Below are positions 26,014-34,368 of a DNA stretch of 58,782 nt, piece by piece. Below the pieces are notes generated by a model. The model ran no database searches, had not been told where the DNA came from, and saw only the letters and a program-made list of their open reading frames with translations. Source of the DNA: JBHPGW01 sp042569785 (lineage in GTDB: Bacteria; Planctomycetota; Phycisphaerae; Sedimentisphaerales; Anaerobacaceae). A program made the position numbers and the translations under genes. The DNA is taken from NCBI GenBank assembly GCA_042569785.1, contig JBHPGW010000008.1, positions 1 to 58,782 of the forward strand. Direction: 5' to 3'. Numbering within the stretch: the stretch's first letter is position 1; the number at the start of each line of letters is the position of its first letter.

Positions 26014-27129
26014 TTATGATTTTATATCGTTCAGGGCGTTGTCCAGGGTCGGTGCGAGATTTTTCCAGTATAGTCTGTTTATCATTTCCGCGGGGTTTGG
26101 TTTATCCAGCCATAAGGTTTTTTTTTCGATGTGTTCTGCAAGTTCGGTTAATTTGGCGGTGAGAGCTTTTACCGAGCCATCGTAGAAAAAATCTTCGACG
26201 CCTTCGTTTTTGCCGAGTCCTAAAATTTCCGGGTAGGCCAGGCGGTTGGGCACAACAGGATAGGAGCCGGCACTTATCGCTTCGACAACGCTGATACCGA
26301 AAAATTCATGTTCAGCGGTTGATACTATCAGATCGGCATCAGTTAGGACGCTGTGGTATTGGGGCAGACTTTGCTGATAGCCCCAGTTCTCGATGTTGTC
26401 TGTGAAATAGTCTTTGGCCCAGGTGAAAACTTTCGGCTGATCGCGGAACTGCTCGCCTATAACGCTTAAGCGAAAATCAATTCCCTTGCTCTTTAGAACC
26501 TTTACCGCCTCGAAAAACTCTTCCGGGTTCTTGTCGTGCTCGAAGCGGGCAACCCAGAGTATCCGCATAGGGCCGGGCCGTCTTTGCCGATTTGGGCGGG
26601 TAATCTTGTTGATCCCCTGCGGATAGATAACAGCTTTTTCGCGAATTTGCGAAGGGACGTTGATGGGTTGGCAGTCGGGCATTTTTCGCAGGAATTTTTC
26701 CAGAGCGTCGATAAACGAATCGCGGTGAAAGGCCGAGTTGAACCAGACGCTTGTCGCTGCAAGGGCGGTGGTCATATTTGTCATGGCGAACTGGTAATCT
26801 CGCTCGCTGGCAAAACGTACGGGGTAGGTTAGCTGGTTCTCATGGAAGTAGGCGACCGTTGGTAGTTGTCTTAGTGCCGCTGGCACCAGGCCGAGAAATT
26901 CCGCCAGGTTGAGCATGTCCGAGCAGAAGATCATATCCCACTTTTGGCCGTCAGCGAAGTATTTAGCGACTTCGGCGGCGAAGGTTACAGCTGAGTGACG
27001 CATCCGCCATTTCCATTTGTGCGGCGGCAGCGTCATAAGAGTCCACTGATGACAGCTGTTACCGATCCACCCATCAACAAACGCCTTGTGACTACCCCCG
27101 TAATAAGGCTCAAGAGCTAAAATATTCAT
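26014..27129 (-). CDS. DUF3524 glycosyltransferase, tRNA-queuosine mannosyltransferase family
   Basis: A GT4-type (GT-B) transferase of about 371 residues. The N-terminus MNILALEPYYGGSHKAFVDGW and FHENQLTYPV are the signature of the DUF3524 family. Its vertebrate member (GTDC1/QTMAN) mannosylates queuosine at position 34 of tRNA-Asp. The C-terminal half has the GT4 donor-site pattern ending EHEFFGISVVEAISAGSYPV. I chose the ATG at 27129 because the family start is MNIL; the frame extends 12 codons further. It converges with the AOR gene, with 6 bases between the stops. That the bacterial protein also modifies tRNA is inferred from family membership. Confidence 0.82.
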   Translation of the reverse strand: MNILALEPYYGGSHKAFVDGWIGNSCHQWTLMTLPPHKWKWRMRHSAVTFAAEVAKYFADGQKWDMIFCSDMLNLAEFLGLVPAALRQLPTVAYFHENQLTYPVRFASERDYQFAMTNMTTALAATSVWFNSAFHRDSFIDALEKFLRKMPDCQPINVPSQIREKAVIYPQGINKITRPNRQRRPGPMRILWVARFEHDKNPEEFFEAVKVLKSKGIDFRLSVIGEQFRDQPKVFTWAKDYFTDNIENWGYQQSLPQYHSVLTDADLIVSTAEHEFFGISVVEAISAGSYPVVPNRLAYPEILGLGKNEGVEDFFYDGSVKALTAKLTELAEHIEKKTLWLDKPNPAEMINRLYWKNLAPTLDNALNDIKS

Positions 27130-27181
27130 TGTTCGTATTTTAAGCTCTTTGAGCCGAATTCTCAAATTTAAAGTTTATGGT

Positions 27182-30100
27182 TTATTTTAGTGTGATCGAA
27201 CCCATTGAAGTTTTCAGTGTTATTTTTCCCTGGCCATCGCCTATGGTACCGCTGACTTTACCGCCGGTCATTGTTTTGTTGACCTTTAACGGCTTTGGCA
27301 CATCTATGCTGCCTATAGCGGATTCAATTTCGACAGTTGCCGATATATTTGCAGGGCCGCGAAAATCTATTTCGCCGATATCAGTTTTGACTCTGGCATT
27401 TATCACAGGTGCGGCGTCTTTGGCGTAATTGACATTTATTTTTCCGTTATTGGTTTTAAGGTCGATGTCACCAGCTATTTGTCTGCAGGTGATCTGACCG
27501 TTATTTGTCGAGGCTTTACATTGCTGGAAGTCGGCGTTTGAAATTTTGATTCTGCCATTATTGGTGTGCAACTGAACCTTTCCGGCAATATTTTTAGCGG
27601 TAATGGCCCCGTTGCTGACGTGAGCGAGCATTAAGCCTTCGATGTTAGTGATCTCAAGGGCGCCATTTTTGTTATCTAATTTTAAGTTGGTTTGTTTTGG
27701 AACCGTGATCTCGAAAGCGATATTTATCGATTCTTTGCGTTTTAGTTTTGGCAGTTCGGTTTCGACGGTCAAGCCTTTATCTGTATTCATCACAAGTATC
27801 TTGGTCTTTGACTTTAGCTGCCAGGCCTTTTTTTCTGTTTTAGCTTTAACTTTTATCGTAGCTATTATCTTTGCCTGATTGGCTTGTGAGCCTATGATCT
27901 TAATTGCACCATTTACGTTTTTCAAGTTCAAAGTTGCCCCGGGTGACATCTCAGCGGTAAACTCTTTTACGGCTTCAATCTCCTTTCCATTAACCTTAGT
28001 TCGTTCTTCTAATATTTTGACCTCTTCAAGCCTAGTGATTTGGTTGTTTAGTTTGTCAAGAGGGGGCATCGGCGGCATTGGCGGGACATTGGCTGGAGAG
28101 GGCCCGGAAGGCATGACAGGGATTACGGGCATTATTGGCATCACGGGCATAGGTTCGTTTGGTTTGTCTTTTTCCCATTGCTCCATCTGTTGTCCCCACT
28201 GCTGCATTTGCTGTCCCCACTGCTCCATTTGCTGCCCCCAGTTGTCCCATTGGCTGCCGAACTGCTGGCCCCAATGTGTCATTTGATTTTCAAATTTTTC
28301 GCCCCATTGGTCGAATTGTTGTTCCCATTGTTGCCATTTGTCTTCGTATATCTTTTTGGACTTACTCTTTTTGGTTGCGGTTTTTTTTCGGGTTTTGCGT
28401 TTGATTTTGCTTTTCTTTTTGTTAATGGTGTCTTTGAAGTGTTCCCATTCGTTGTTTAGCACTTCGTAATGAGCGGGTACCAGTTCCATTTCACCATCGC
28501 GGATAGCATCGTGCAGGTCGTCTGCGAGTTCGCTAAGGTCCCATGCTCTTTTGCCGAACTTCGGGTTGTTGCGGTAGTCACTGAAGATATCCTGCAGGCG
28601 TTCTGCCAGTACATTAACGACGGGCCATCTCTGTGCGTCATAAGCTTTTTGCAATTGTTTGAAAGGATTTTCGGCTCTTTCCATAAGTTCGAGCATTTCT
28701 TTCGACGCCTTTGTTGTGGTAATTACGGAGTCGGGCTGTTTGTTTTTCAAGCTGTCTTTGAAGTGTTGCCATTCGTTATTTAGTATTTCATAATGAGCAG
28801 GAACAAGATTCATTTCATTATCTCGGATAGTATCGTGGAGTTCATCTGCAAGTTCGCTAAGGTCTCCAGCTTTTTTCCCGAACTTAGGGTTATCTTCGTA
28901 GTCACCGAAGATATCCTGCAAACGTTCTGCCAATACATTAACGACCTGCCATTTCTGCTGGTCATAAGCTGTTTGCAACTGTTCGAATGGATTCTCCACC
29001 CTACGTATCAACTCTTGAGCTTCAATGGCGATATCGTGGCCTTTGCGGAATTCTCCACTCAAAGCTTTGTCTATCCATCCTAAAACACGTTTGTCGTACT
29101 CTTTTTGTTTAGCTTGCTCAAGTGCGGTGATGGCTTGGTCATTTGTAAATGCCCCTAAAGCACATGCAGCGACACCTCTGACAATTAGATCGTTATCTTT
29201 GAACAAAGCCTCGGCAAGAACATCTATACCCTCCTCAGCACCGATACCACTTATCACATAACAGCAATGCCATCTCCGGAGAGAAGTTTCCGATCGATCT
29301 TTTATGATTTTAGATGCTCTCTTGACAATGTCTTTGGTTGTTTGCTTATCAGATTTCCTGCCTTTGTCGATCAAGGCCCACATGCCTGAAAAACGATGAT
29401 ACCCGGGTTCAGGATTGCCGATCTTTTCAAAAAAGAATTCCGCGTCCTTGCTTTTTACTTTCTGCTCATCATATTTTTTGTCACCTCTGTTATTGTCAAT
29501 TTTTCTAAACTGGTTCTGGTTCTCATAACTTTGCAATATGTCTTCATCTACTGGTACGAACCATAGGCCTGAGATTTGGGTTTTTTTGTCGTAGACTACT
29601 TTTACATCGAGGGGGCCTTTTTCGAATTGGCAGGTTACGAATATTATGTCTGACCAGAGCCATTTTTGTTTTCTTACGCCAAGTTGTTTTTGGAAAGCCC
29701 CTGCCTGGCCTGTTGTTGATTTCCAGACTTCTTTGAGTCTCTCTGCCGGCAGAGCCTTTTTCATAGTTGCGTCAAAGGTTTTGGTGGCTGCTTTGAAATC
29801 TTCGTTTACCAGCAACTGGACGAATTCTTTGGCGAGTGACTTTTTGTCGATCTGCTTATCCTGCGATGAACTTTGCGCGTTTGTCAGGGCTACGCAGCTT
29901 AGTACCGCTAACAGGATCGCAGCACTTATCGACCATTTGTATGAGTTCTTTTTGAATTTAGTGATCATTGTGATCCTCCTTTTTAATTGGGATTTGTCTT
30001 CGATGATACCGGCGAGGCTGGGTAGTCTGCGAGGCTGGGCGAATTTTTCCAGTAGTTCGACTATTGTTCGGCCGTACTCGTGATGTTCTTCGGTTTTGCT

Positions 30101-30934
30101 GTAGACAAGCGCCAGTGCGTCGCAGGCTAACTCACGGTCGATACGCATTTTGTAAAAGGCGTACCATACCAGCGGGTTGAACCAGTGGAGCGTTTGTGCA
30201 AGGGCGGCTAACCAGTTCAGGCCTATGTCATGACGTTTCAGGTGGGCAAGCTCATGCGAAAGGATATGGCTTAGCTGTTGCGGGGTTAGAGTTTCGATCA
30301 GGCCGGTGGGTAGTAATAGTCTTGGTCGAATAAAGCCGAAAAGGGCTGGGCTCTTGACGCGGTCCGTTACTACAACGCCGAGAATAGTCGAAATACCCAT
30401 CTGGGTCTTACAGTCTTCCAAAAGGTCGAGCACCCACTGCTGTGTTACTGGCCTTTGGTGTTTTACGATTCGCCAGAGTTTGAAATTTTCGGCTAAGATG
30501 TAGCCTGCCAGGGCGATCGCGCCAGTGAGCCAAAGAATCGCAAGTATGTTACTGCTTTGGATGGTAACAGCTTTGAGTTGTTCGAAGGTTTGCTGTATGG
30601 GGTTGGCTGTTGTGCTTGTTGGTTGTTCAGTAACCGGCAGGGCAGGGGATGCGGGTGTTGTTTTTGTTGGTGTCACTGTCTCGATGGGGTTTGCAGTTGG
30701 GTTGGTGGTTATCTCGGGTACGAGGTTGAAGACGCTCATGTTACTTTGCGGCGCCCAGGGTATTAGTATTCGCACGAGCAATAGCAGCCAGAGGCAATAG
30801 TGCCATCTTGCGCGTAGCTTGTGGCGCAGCAAAGATTTTGTCAGCAGTATCAGGCAGATGAGTATGCTGACCTGTAGGGTAGATCGCAGTATCGAACTTG
30901 AAAAAACCGATAATTGTTCAATGAAAGATTGCAT
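27182..30934 (-). CDS. Giant BlaR1/M56-type membrane sensor fused to DUF4097
   Basis: The 1250-residue protein has several modules. Residues 1-160 carry three membrane helices. Residues 200-300 hold an M56 metallopeptidase core with HELAH at 227-231 and RELACDALAL at 267-276 (zinc ligand Glu). A fourth helix lies near 335-352. Outside the membrane come a DUF3887-like segment (360-470), HEAT-like helices, and two ~85-residue tandem repeats each starting R.ENPF.QLQ.AYD. Next is a lysine-rich linker, then a W/Q repeat (WGQQMEQWGQQM) and a P/M-rich linker. Residues from about 985 are a DUF4097 domain with NNG repeats. It follows the BlaI-type gene by 2 bases, with GACAGGAG as ribosome binding site. 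By analogy to BlaR1 it should sense a signal and trigger cleavage of the repressor. Confidence 0.88.
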   Translation of the reverse strand: MQSFIEQLSVFSSSILRSTLQVSILICLILLTKSLLRHKLRARWHYCLWLLLLVRILIPWAPQSNMSVFNLVPEITTNPTANPIETVTPTKTTPASPALPVTEQPTSTTANPIQQTFEQLKAVTIQSSNILAILWLTGAIALAGYILAENFKLWRIVKHQRPVTQQWVLDLLEDCKTQMGISTILGVVVTDRVKSPALFGFIRPRLLLPTGLIETLTPQQLSHILSHELAHLKRHDIGLNWLAALAQTLHWFNPLVWYAFYKMRIDRELACDALALVYSKTEEHHEYGRTIVELLEKFAQPRRLPSLAGIIEDKSQLKRRITMITKFKKNSYKWSISAAILLAVLSCVALTNAQSSSQDKQIDKKSLAKEFVQLLVNEDFKAATKTFDATMKKALPAERLKEVWKSTTGQAGAFQKQLGVRKQKWLWSDIIFVTCQFEKGPLDVKVVYDKKTQISGLWFVPVDEDILQSYENQNQFRKIDNNRGDKKYDEQKVKSKDAEFFFEKIGNPEPGYHRFSGMWALIDKGRKSDKQTTKDIVKRASKIIKDRSETSLRRWHCCYVISGIGAEEGIDVLAEALFKDNDLIVRGVAACALGAFTNDQAITALEQAKQKEYDKRVLGWIDKALSGEFRKGHDIAIEAQELIRRVENPFEQLQTAYDQQKWQVVNVLAERLQDIFGDYEDNPKFGKKAGDLSELADELHDTIRDNEMNLVPAHYEILNNEWQHFKDSLKNKQPDSVITTTKASKEMLELMERAENPFKQLQKAYDAQRWPVVNVLAERLQDIFSDYRNNPKFGKRAWDLSELADDLHDAIRDGEMELVPAHYEVLNNEWEHFKDTINKKKSKIKRKTRKKTATKKSKSKKIYEDKWQQWEQQFDQWGEKFENQMTHWGQQFGSQWDNWGQQMEQWGQQMQQWGQQMEQWEKDKPNEPMPVMPIMPVIPVMPSGPSPANVPPMPPMPPLDKLNNQITRLEEVKILEERTKVNGKEIEAVKEFTAEMSPGATLNLKNVNGAIKIIGSQANQAKIIATIKVKAKTEKKAWQLKSKTKILVMNTDKGLTVETELPKLKRKESINIAFEITVPKQTNLKLDNKNGALEITNIEGLMLAHVSNGAITAKNIAGKVQLHTNNGRIKISNADFQQCKASTNNGQITCRQIAGDIDLKTNNGKINVNYAKDAAPVINARVKTDIGEIDFRGPANISATVEIESAIGSIDVPKPLKVNKTMTGGKVSGTIGDGQGKITLKTSMGSITLK

Positions 30935-30936
30935 TT

Positions 30937-31314
30937 TTAGCTCCTGTCTTTGTTATCAAGGATTTGCTTTAGTTCATTTATATCTTCAGCGGACAATTCG
31001 ACGTTCTCCAGCAAAGCCGCGAGCATTGGCTTTGTCGCTCCGCCATAAACGCGTTTGAGGAAAGAGCTGCTCTCTGCTTTGATGCAGTCTTGTTCGGCTA
31101 CCAGGGGGTAATAGTGATATTCCCTTCCCTTTTTTTCAAAGGCTAAGACCTGTTTTTTTACCAGCCGATTGATCTGCGTTCTGATGGTCTTGGGGTTCCA
31201 GGTTGTCGATTGCGAGAGGGCGTGTATGATCTCGTTGGCGGTTAGAGGGTTTTTGGCCCAGACGAGCTTCATTATCTGCCATTGCGATTCGGAAATTCTT
31301 GGCATCTTTTTCAT
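30937..31314 (-). CDS. BlaI/MecI/CopY-family repressor
   Basis: A 125-residue winged-helix repressor: ISESQWQIMKLVWAKNPLTANEIIHALSQSTTWNPKTIRTQINRLVKKQVLAFEKKGREYHYYPLV is the N-terminal DNA-binding domain, followed by a short dimerisation domain in which proteolysis normally occurs. An AGGAG ribosome binding site lies 6 bases before the ATG. Two near-identical palindromes upstream are its probable operators. It is encoded directly before the M56 sensor, the standard blaI-blaR1 type pair, but no beta-lactamase is in the window. Confidence 0.93.
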   Translation of the reverse strand: MKKMPRISESQWQIMKLVWAKNPLTANEIIHALSQSTTWNPKTIRTQINRLVKKQVLAFEKKGREYHYYPLVAEQDCIKAESSSFLKRVYGGATKPMLAALLENVELSAEDINELKQILDNKDRS

Positions 31315-31331
31315 GGCTACTCCTTTTAAAA

Positions 31332-31369
31332 ATTACAGTTGTAATATATGCAAGTATTACACTTGTAAT
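31332..31369 (-). promoter_or_regulatory. Two BlaI-type operators in the repressor-sensor promoter
   Basis: ATTACAGTTGTAAT (31332-31345) and ATTACACTTGTAAT (31356-31369) are palindromes of the TACA-N-TGTA type bound by BlaI/MecI proteins, spaced 24 bp centre to centre. On the minus strand a TTGACT -35 box lies just upstream of the second operator, so binding would block the promoter. Confidence 0.85.
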
Positions 31370-31477
31370 CCAAAAGTCAAGAAAAAAATAAAAATTTCTC
31401 TAAAAAATTATTCAGAATCTGCGTAAGCTTTTGAATTGAAAAGGGTTAGATTATGTTGTTTTGTTGCGATAATCGGT

Positions 31478-31483
31478 TATAAT
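31478..31483 (+). promoter_or_regulatory. -10 box of the mtnA-malQ promoter
   Basis: A perfect TATAAT at 31478-31483 with a weak -35 (TTGTTT, 31456-31461) 16 bases upstream. It precedes mtnA by 38 bases. Confidence 0.55.
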
Positions 31484-31521
31484 TGCGGTGTACTATTGTT
31501 TTTTTGGGAAGGAAATTGGTA

Positions 31522-32568
31522 ATGAGTGGATCTATAGAACCGATCAGGTTTGAAGATGGAACGCTGTTTGTGCTTAACCAGTTGAAGCTGCCGCAGGTGA
31601 TAGAATATAACCCGAGAGGTACGATTAAGAAAGTGTTCGGGGCTATTAAAGATATGGAACTGCGGGGGGCTCCCCTTATTGGGATATCAGCGGCTTATGG
31701 AATGTACATAGGGATCAAGGATATTGCGGCTGGCAGTGACGCGGAATTTATGGCGGTGATGAAAGAGAACGGGGCGTATCTTTCAAAGGCTCGCCCTACA
31801 GCGGTGAATCTTTTTTGGGCGATAGATAAAATGATCGCAAAGGCTGAATCGCTATCTGGAAAACAACTCGAAGAAAAGAAAGCCGACCTTTTAACAGAAG
31901 CGATCAGGATCCATCAAGAGAATAAGCAAAATAACAGGCTCATCGGTGAAAATATGCTTGCGGTTTTGAAGAACCCTACTCGGCTGCTGACGCATTGTAA
32001 CGCAGGGGTTTTGGCGGCGAGTGAATATGGGATGGCGACGGCGGCGATGTACCTGGCTAAAGAAAAAGGCTGGGATATAAAAGTTTATGTTGATGAGACT
32101 CGGCCCTATCTGCAGGGAGCGAGGTTGACCGCGTTTGAGTTGAGTCAGGCACGGATCGATGTTGTTTTGATATGTGATAATATGGCAGGCTATTTGATGT
32201 CGCAGGGTAAGGTCGATGCGGTTATAACTGGCGCTGATCGTGTGGCGGGTAACGGGGATACGGCGAATAAGATCGGTACGATGTCACTGGCGGTTCTGGC
32301 TAATTATTATAAGGTGCCTTTCTATATAGCGGCTCCGACTTCGACGATCGATCTTAATATTAAGTGCGGTAGTGAAATACCTATTGAAGAAAGGCCGGCT
32401 GAGGAACTTACTGTTTGCGGTGGCAAGAAAATAGCTCCAGATGGTATCGGTGTTTATAATCCGGCTTTCGATGTGACAGATCACAAGCTGATTACGGCTA
32501 TCGTCACAGAAAAGGGATTGGTTCGGCCATCATTCAAAGAGAATTTGCGGAAGATGATAGCGAGTTAA
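31522..32568 (+). CDS. mtnA: S-methyl-5-thioribose-1-phosphate isomerase
   Basis: MtnA converts methylthioribose-1-phosphate to methylthioribulose-1-phosphate in methionine salvage. The 348-residue product has the family blocks MELRGAPLIGISAAYGM, the catalytic cysteine in THCNAGVLA, and the catalytic Asp in TGADRVAGNGDTANKIGT. AAGGAA precedes the ATG at 31522 by about 8 bases; the frame extends 13 codons upstream to 31483, but that codon overlaps the -10 box. Other salvage genes are not nearby. It is followed after 6 bases by malQ. Confidence 0.94.
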   Translation: MSGSIEPIRFEDGTLFVLNQLKLPQVIEYNPRGTIKKVFGAIKDMELRGAPLIGISAAYGMYIGIKDIAAGSDAEFMAVMKENGAYLSKARPTAVNLFWAIDKMIAKAESLSGKQLEEKKADLLTEAIRIHQENKQNNRLIGENMLAVLKNPTRLLTHCNAGVLAASEYGMATAAMYLAKEKGWDIKVYVDETRPYLQGARLTAFELSQARIDVVLICDNMAGYLMSQGKVDAVITGADRVAGNGDTANKIGTMSLAVLANYYKVPFYIAAPTSTIDLNIKCGSEIPIEERPAEELTVCGGKKIAPDGIGVYNPAFDVTDHKLITAIVTEKGLVRPSFKENLRKMIAS

Positions 32569-32574
32569 AATACA

Positions 32575-34062
32575 ATGTTAAGAAAAAGATCAAGCGGGAT
32601 ACTGCTGCATGTTAGTTCTTTGCCCGGCGAATATGGTATAGGTGATCTTGGGCCTGGAGCTTATGAGTTTGTGGATTTTCTGGCCCGTGCCGGTCAGTGT
32701 TATTGGCAGATGCTTCCTGTCACTGCCGGCGGTTACAGTCCTTATGATGGCTTGTCGGCTTTTGCGGGTAACAAGTTGCTGATTAGTCCTGAATTGCTTT
32801 ACCGTGAGGGGCTTTTAAGTTCAAAAGAGATAGGCTCAAAACCCAAATTTGCTCCGACAAAGGTGGATTATCCGGCGGTTAAGGTTTATAAGAAGAAATT
32901 GTTAAGAGCAGCGTTTAAGCGTTTCAAAGGCCAGCGGTGTAAGGATGGATATGAGCGTTTTTGCTGCGAGAATAAAAGTTGGCTTGAAGATTTCGCGATG
33001 TTTATTGCGTTGCGAAATCGGTTTTCTCGGCGATGCTGGGGGGACTGGCCGATAGAATTGAGGGATCGAAAGAAACGGGCGATTAAATCTGTAAAAAGTG
33101 AACTCGCGGGAGATATCGAAGAGGAAAGGTTTGGCCAGTATATTTTCTTTAAGCAATGGAAGGCTTTGAAATCTTACTGCAAAGAGAACGGTGTTAAAAT
33201 AATTGGCGATATTCCGATCTATGTCTCCTATAACAGTTCAGACGTCTGGTCGCATCCGGAAATTTTCAAATTGACCGGTGAAAGGAAACCTCGTTTTGTA
33301 ACAGGAGTTCCACCTGATTGCTTTTGTAAAACAGGGCAATTGTGGGGACATCCGGTTTACAATTGGGCTGCGTTAAAAGTGCGGGGGTATCAATGGTGGC
33401 TCGATCGGATAGGTCACAACCTGGAAATGTTTGACTTGGTTCGGCTGGATCATTTCAGAGCGTTTGTCGCTTATTGGCAGGTTCGAGGGGGCGAAAAAAC
33501 CGCCCAGAATGGTAAGTGGATGGCTGGGCCTAAAGAGGATTTTTTCAGAGTGGTTCTTAAACAATTTCCTTCGAAGAATTTTATTGTCGAAGACCTCGGG
33601 GCTATTACCGATGACGTCAGGGCGATCATTAAAAAGTTCAGGTTCGCGGGTATGAGAATTATTCAATATGGCTTTGACGCGGAGTCGGCTACAAACCCGC
33701 ATTGTCTTCATAACCATGTCAGGAATTGCGCAGTGTATACCGGAACGCATGATAATAATACTGTCAGGGGTTGGTTTGCAAAAAAAGCATCAGCGGAGCA
33801 AAAGAAAAGGCTTGTTGGTTATCTCGGCACAAAGATATCGGCAGAGAAAATTTCGCAGGAACTTATTCGGTTGGCTATGAGCTCAGTTAGTAATATGGTT
33901 ATAATTGCGATGCAGGATATTCTGGGGTTGGGTGAAACAGCGCGTATGAATCTTCCCGGCAGTATAAAAGGTAACTGGAGTTGGCGGCTTGGTACGGACC
34001 AGCTCACAGGCAGGCAGGCTCGGAAGTTAGCTAAATTAACAAAAATTTTTGGCAGAAAATAA
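32575..34062 (+). CDS. malQ: 4-alpha-glucanotransferase (GH77)
   Basis: A 495-residue amylomaltase that transfers maltooligosaccharide units during glycogen or maltodextrin metabolism. Family marks are SSLPGEYGIGDLG, YWQMLPV, the nucleophile region VRLDHFRAFVAYW, the acid/base glutamate in IVEDLGAIT, and the third carboxylate in TGTHDNNTVRGW. The length fits a short plant/bacterial D-enzyme type. It is coupled to mtnA, although the two functions are unrelated. Confidence 0.95.
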   Translation: MLRKRSSGILLHVSSLPGEYGIGDLGPGAYEFVDFLARAGQCYWQMLPVTAGGYSPYDGLSAFAGNKLLISPELLYREGLLSSKEIGSKPKFAPTKVDYPAVKVYKKKLLRAAFKRFKGQRCKDGYERFCCENKSWLEDFAMFIALRNRFSRRCWGDWPIELRDRKKRAIKSVKSELAGDIEEERFGQYIFFKQWKALKSYCKENGVKIIGDIPIYVSYNSSDVWSHPEIFKLTGERKPRFVTGVPPDCFCKTGQLWGHPVYNWAALKVRGYQWWLDRIGHNLEMFDLVRLDHFRAFVAYWQVRGGEKTAQNGKWMAGPKEDFFRVVLKQFPSKNFIVEDLGAITDDVRAIIKKFRFAGMRIIQYGFDAESATNPHCLHNHVRNCAVYTGTHDNNTVRGWFAKKASAEQKKRLVGYLGTKISAEKISQELIRLAMSSVSNMVIIAMQDILGLGETARMNLPGSIKGNWSWRLGTDQLTGRQARKLAKLTKIFGRK

Positions 34063-34174
34063 TTTACTAAAACTTTCCGGCCGTAACTCATTATTTGTTA
34101 GGTACTTAATGTAAGTGAGGGAGTTAGGGATATATTCATGGTCCGAAAAAAACACGAAAAATGATTTTTTCCCC

Positions 34175-34204
34175 TTGACATTGGCTGTGGCCTGATGATA
34201 TAAG
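34175..34204 (+). promoter_or_regulatory. Promoter of the candidate small RNA
   Basis: A perfect TTGACA (34175-34180) and TATAAG (34199-34204) are 18 bases apart. No convincing gene follows before a terminator 120 bases later, so the promoter appears to drive a non-coding transcript. Confidence 0.7.
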
Positions 34205-34210
34205 GGGCTC

Positions 34211-34350
34211 AACTGTAATGCTTCTTCTGGGTGATGTGAAGGATTGCAGTTGTGAGGAGTTAGGGTGATGAGAAGAAGGGTGAGGAGGAGTGGCGATAGC
34301 CATTATACCTCATTAAAAAAGAGGCGGGCTTTTGCCCGCCTCTTCTTTGT
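34211..34350 (+). ncRNA. Candidate small RNA, about 140 nt
   Basis: The transcript from the promoter at 34175-34204 would contain three hairpins. Hairpin 1 is CAACTGTAAT (34210-34219) / ATTGCAGTTG (34243-34252) with an inner CTTC/GAAG pairing. Hairpin 2 is TGAGG...CCTCA enclosing TGGC-GATA-GCCA (about 34281-34312). Hairpin 3 is the terminator GAGGCGGGC/GCCCGCCTC. The order promoter, 5' hairpin, middle hairpin, terminator is that of a bacterial sRNA. It does not match 6S, SRP or tmRNA signatures that I know. A frame open from 34265 runs through the terminator, so a protein is unlikely. Confidence 0.6.
34321..34350. terminator. Bidirectional terminator between the sRNA and a PEP-CTERM gene
   Basis: A perfect 9-bp stem GAGGCGGGC (34321-34329), loop TTTT, GCCCGCCTC (34334-34342). 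On the minus strand it is followed by TTTTTT, ideal for ending the PEP-CTERM gene (stop at 34369). On the plus strand it is followed by TTCTTTGTT, adequate for the sRNA. Confidence 0.9.
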
Positions 34351-34368
34351 TATACTTGGTATCTGTTT

